A stretch of DNA of 64,000 nt, taken from positions 42,391 to 106,390 of the forward strand of contig CAKZNT010000038.1 of NCBI GenBank assembly GCA_937132065.1, read 5' to 3'. Made by a program: the position numbers and the translations under genes. Positions 62,037-64,000 of this stretch are shown piece after piece. Source of the stretch: an uncultured Loktanella sp. Lineage in GTDB: Bacteria; Pseudomonadota; Alphaproteobacteria; Rhodobacterales; Rhodobacteraceae. The notes below the pieces were generated by a model. It was not told the DNA's origin. It searched no databases and saw nothing but the letters and a program-made list of their open reading frames with translations. Position 1 is the stretch's first letter. Each line of letters begins with the position of its first letter.

Positions 62037-63764
62037 ATGGCGACGAACTCTCAGTTCCTGTTCTTTTATGTTGATGAACTTATCAAGCACCATTGGGTAA
62101 ATTGGCTTGAAGGTCCACTGGCTGTGATTCCGCAGGAAGAACATCGAGGTGTGCGGGGCTTTCAACAAGTCATCGGCGACACTGGGGCTGGACCTCGCAC
62201 TAGGGCCGGTGAAGCATACCAACTTGGAATTCTCTCTGGCCGTATTGTTCGCCCTCAAGTGAAAGGGGCCTCATTTCCCTCTGGTTGGCAACAGGTGCTT
62301 GAGGGTGATGTTCCATCGACAAAACTCGGCTTTTATTCCTATGTGATCGGTAAAGCACTGAGGGAGAACCAAGAAGACCCGAACCTTGGAAGAGCGTTAG
62401 ATTGCTTAGCAAGTATTCTGGTCCTGCATATCGGTTTTCGGGTGGAGGACAGGTGGTTCAATACTGCACTGGTATTTCAATTCGCCCATAATCAAATGGC
62501 TCAGACTTTAAATCGTGAGCTAACTAGCGATGAGCTTAGGTTTTTATCCGCAGCTGTCATAAACACGCTAGATAGCGATGAAAATAGCCTATTGTTGCAG
62601 GCTTATGCCACAGACCAGCAAATTGAAAAACTTCGCTTTGACCTAACTGATGGCCAAACAGTTTACTTCAAATTGGCCGAGTTTGCCAAAATTGTCGCAG
62701 ACAACGACATTGGAGTTAATGATTTTAAAAGAACAAAGGCAGCACTTTTTTGGGCAAATCCAGACCGAGGTATTTTTTCTCGTGCAGTAAGATCACAAGG
62801 ACGACATATGATCAACGAACTGATGAGAGTAGATCAAAGTCTTATTCGAATGGGGAAGGGCAATTTACTCGACGAAGTGTTCAACTCAATCCACGCTAAC
62901 GTTGAAAATTTAGGGATTTTTCAGTTAGCAGATACTAGCTTCACAGACTTTCCTGACCTCTTAAGTGCATGGCAGGATTTGGATGCTGAATTGTTTGATG
63001 CTACCAACAAAGCCGCAGAAGCTGTCGAGCTAAGCACAGCACCGCCCATCTGGCGTGCATCCCAAAAAGAAATACGCGGGACAACCTTGCGTAGGGAGGC
63101 TAATAGCACAACGAGTATTGATACCGAAAGAGCTGTGGTAGCCTCTCAGAAGGCCGATACTTCTTCTGCATCGTCACCCCCATTGATAGCAACTGGAGCT
63201 TCAACCAAAAAAGTTCCAAAACAAGAATTGCAATTCCCAAATTTGGATGTTCTGCGAAGCTTTGTTGAAAACGAATTTGATCAAATTGCAGAAGACCCAC
63301 CGACTTCAAGCGCACCAGCGGCAAAGTCCGTTGAGCGGAGAAAAGTAAGGGCTACGAAGACAGACTTTGCAGCGAAAGAAGCAAGAAATCGACAGCTAGG
63401 TGAGGCTGGGGAGTTATTCGTGCTTCGATATGAAATTCATAAACTCACCACTGCTGGTGAAAATGAACTAGCGAAGCGTGTGGCGTGGGTATCCAAAGAG
63501 TACGGAGATGGATTTGGATACGATATTCGATCATTTGACCTTGATGGAAGTGAAATATTTCTTGAGGTAAAAACGACTACAGGTGGAAGGGCGACACCCT
63601 TTTTTGTGTCAACGAATGAAGTCTATGTTTCGGAAGAAAAGGGCACTTCATATCGTTTGGTTCGCGTGTTTGATTTTCTTAAAAAACCTCGCTTCTTTAC
63701 TTTGTCGGGCAGTTTGTCAAACTCTGTTAAACTTGAAGCTACTTCATATCGTGCTCGTGTTTGA
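62037..63764 (+). CDS. DUF3883-like PD-(D/E)xK nuclease-domain protein, candidate restriction effector
   Basis: A 575-residue protein. The C-terminal 130 residues carry a DUF3883/Mrr-like core: AAKEARNRQLGEAGELFVL (with the conserved helix Glu), then GFGYDIRSFDLDG with Asp496, and FLEVKTT with Glu510 and Lys512, matching a PD-(D/E)xK nuclease active site. Residues about 1-330 are a large domain with no recognised family, and 340-430 is a polar linker. It is downstream of two methyltransferases in the same direction, so it is the likely endonuclease. No helicase or ATPase motif is present in it or in the cassette. Confidence 0.82.
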   Translation: MATNSQFLFFYVDELIKHHWVNWLEGPLAVIPQEEHRGVRGFQQVIGDTGAGPRTRAGEAYQLGILSGRIVRPQVKGASFPSGWQQVLEGDVPSTKLGFYSYVIGKALRENQEDPNLGRALDCLASILVLHIGFRVEDRWFNTALVFQFAHNQMAQTLNRELTSDELRFLSAAVINTLDSDENSLLLQAYATDQQIEKLRFDLTDGQTVYFKLAEFAKIVADNDIGVNDFKRTKAALFWANPDRGIFSRAVRSQGRHMINELMRVDQSLIRMGKGNLLDEVFNSIHANVENLGIFQLADTSFTDFPDLLSAWQDLDAELFDATNKAAEAVELSTAPPIWRASQKEIRGTTLRREANSTTSIDTERAVVASQKADTSSASSPPLIATGASTKKVPKQELQFPNLDVLRSFVENEFDQIAEDPPTSSAPAAKSVERRKVRATKTDFAAKEARNRQLGEAGELFVLRYEIHKLTTAGENELAKRVAWVSKEYGDGFGYDIRSFDLDGSEIFLEVKTTTGGRATPFFVSTNEVYVSEEKGTSYRLVRVFDFLKKPRFFTLSGSLSNSVKLEATSYRARV

Positions 63765-63858
63765 ATATGGTGCTTGTGCAAGTGTGAAATCTACCAAGCC
63801 TTTGGATTTGCTTTGAAAAAGCGGGATTTCCTGTGCGCCATTAATCTCGACAGATAAA

Positions 63859-63876
63859 TTAGCACAAGCTTAGCAC
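63859..63876 (+). repeat. integrase arm-type site pair P' (right end)
   Basis: TTAGCAC at 63859 and 63870, starts 11 bp apart, same orientation and spacing as the two pairs at the left end. Confidence 0.6.
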
Positions 63877-63924
63877 GAAAAATCTAAGTTACTGATTTAA
63901 ATAATATAAATAAATCCATTAACT

Positions 63925-63971
63925 CCCTCCTAAGGGGCAGGTTACTGGTTCGAATCCAGTCGGGGTCACCA
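63925..63971 (+). repeat. right attachment site: core repeat and displaced tRNA-Arg 3' end
   Basis: The 19-bp core (63925-63943) is followed by ACTGG TTCGAAT CCAGT, a perfect 5-bp T-stem with a 7-nt loop, then CGGGGTC and ACCA. This is the 3' half of the original tRNA-Arg, separated from its 5' half by the island. It has no 5' half and is not a functional tRNA. Confidence 0.9.
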
Positions 63972-64000
63972 GATTTCAGCGAGCTTGCCTATTTTGCCTG

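Larger units (their letters stand above)
49046..63943. mobile_element. integrated genomic island in tRNA-Arg(CCT), about 14.9 kb
   Basis: Bounded by exact 19-bp direct repeats of the tRNA-Arg anticodon arm, with the tyrosine integrase gene directly inside the left end and integrase arm-type repeats inside both ends. Base composition and codon use are clearly more AT-rich than in the flanking core. It has no phage structural genes and no conjugation genes, so it is a genomic island or a satellite-type element. Cargo includes two recombinases, an XRE regulator, an AAA+ pair and a methyltransferase-nuclease cassette. Confidence 0.92.

Noticed and set aside
59387..63764. A DISARM, BREX or type ISP system.
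   Set aside because: Those need a helicase, a DUF1998 or PLD protein, a PglZ or a fused helicase-nuclease; none is encoded here.
49016..63971. The island as a prophage.
   Set aside because: No capsid, portal, terminase, tail or lysis genes could be seen; only integrase, regulator and cargo.
1..64000. CRISPR arrays and rRNA genes.
   Set aside because: No regularly spaced repeat series and no rRNA-like sequence were found in the window.

Overview
The window looks like a chromosomal segment of a marine Roseobacter-group alphaproteobacterium (Rhodobacteraceae). The pointers are the high-GC core genes, the hemD / COG4223 / hemY block, the petABC operon, the ade-amn pair, the NAD-linked molybdenum or tungsten formate dehydrogenase with a fused gamma-beta subunit, and the family-level similarity of most housekeeping proteins. 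Genus and species cannot be fixed from the sequence alone.

Positions 1 to about 49,000 are core chromosome. In order they hold: a truncated tsaD; hemD, a mitofilin-like gene and hemY; a secreted haem peroxidase with RTX-like repeats and a C-terminal Hint domain; glycerate 2-kinase; the tungstate importer tupABC; katG divergent from oxyR; the formate dehydrogenase pair fdsB-fdsA; a periplasmic copper chaperone and a cytochrome c; adenine deaminase and AMP nucleosidase; an HU protein; an EamA exporter; aroC with an HD hydrolase; an M20 amidohydrolase; a TPP riboswitch with thiBPQ; the cytochrome bc1 operon; a GFA protein and two GST-like proteins; mtaB-dapF; tRNA-Lys(TTT); dadA; the decayed remains of a TRAP transporter locus; a PhyH oxygenase divergent from a LysR regulator; an SLC13 permease; a ChrB-like/ChrA chromate pair; a GGDEF-EAL protein and a LacI-type regulator. 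The tungstate importer lies 3.4 kb from a formate dehydrogenase that needs Mo or W, so the two may work together.

Positions about 49,046 to 63,943 are an integrated genomic island of about 14.9 kb inserted in tRNA-Arg(CCT). The evidence is: an intact tRNA at the left edge; a tyrosine integrase beside it; a 19-bp direct repeat of the tRNA anticodon arm at both ends; the displaced original tRNA 3' end at the right edge; and three pairs of 11-bp-spaced TTAGCAC repeats flanking the element that look like integrase arm sites. The island is visibly more AT-rich than its surroundings. It carries an XRE regulator with a paired operator, a second short tyrosine recombinase, a tight two-gene unit with an AAA+ ATPase, several small unknown proteins, and a terminal three-gene cassette of two DNA amino-methyltransferases plus a large protein with a C-terminal DUF3883-like PD-(D/E)xK nuclease domain. 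That cassette is the best candidate for an undescribed restriction or defence system. The island also contains six exact copies of an 11-mer (CAACTTGGTTG), mostly at gene ends, two of which form a perfect 16-bp inverted repeat.

The tRNA-Arg now present at the left edge carries an island-supplied 3' half whose T-stem has two mismatches. The original 3' half, stranded at the right edge, would give a perfect T-stem. This is a direct trace of the integration event and raises the question of whether the reconstituted tRNA is fully functional.
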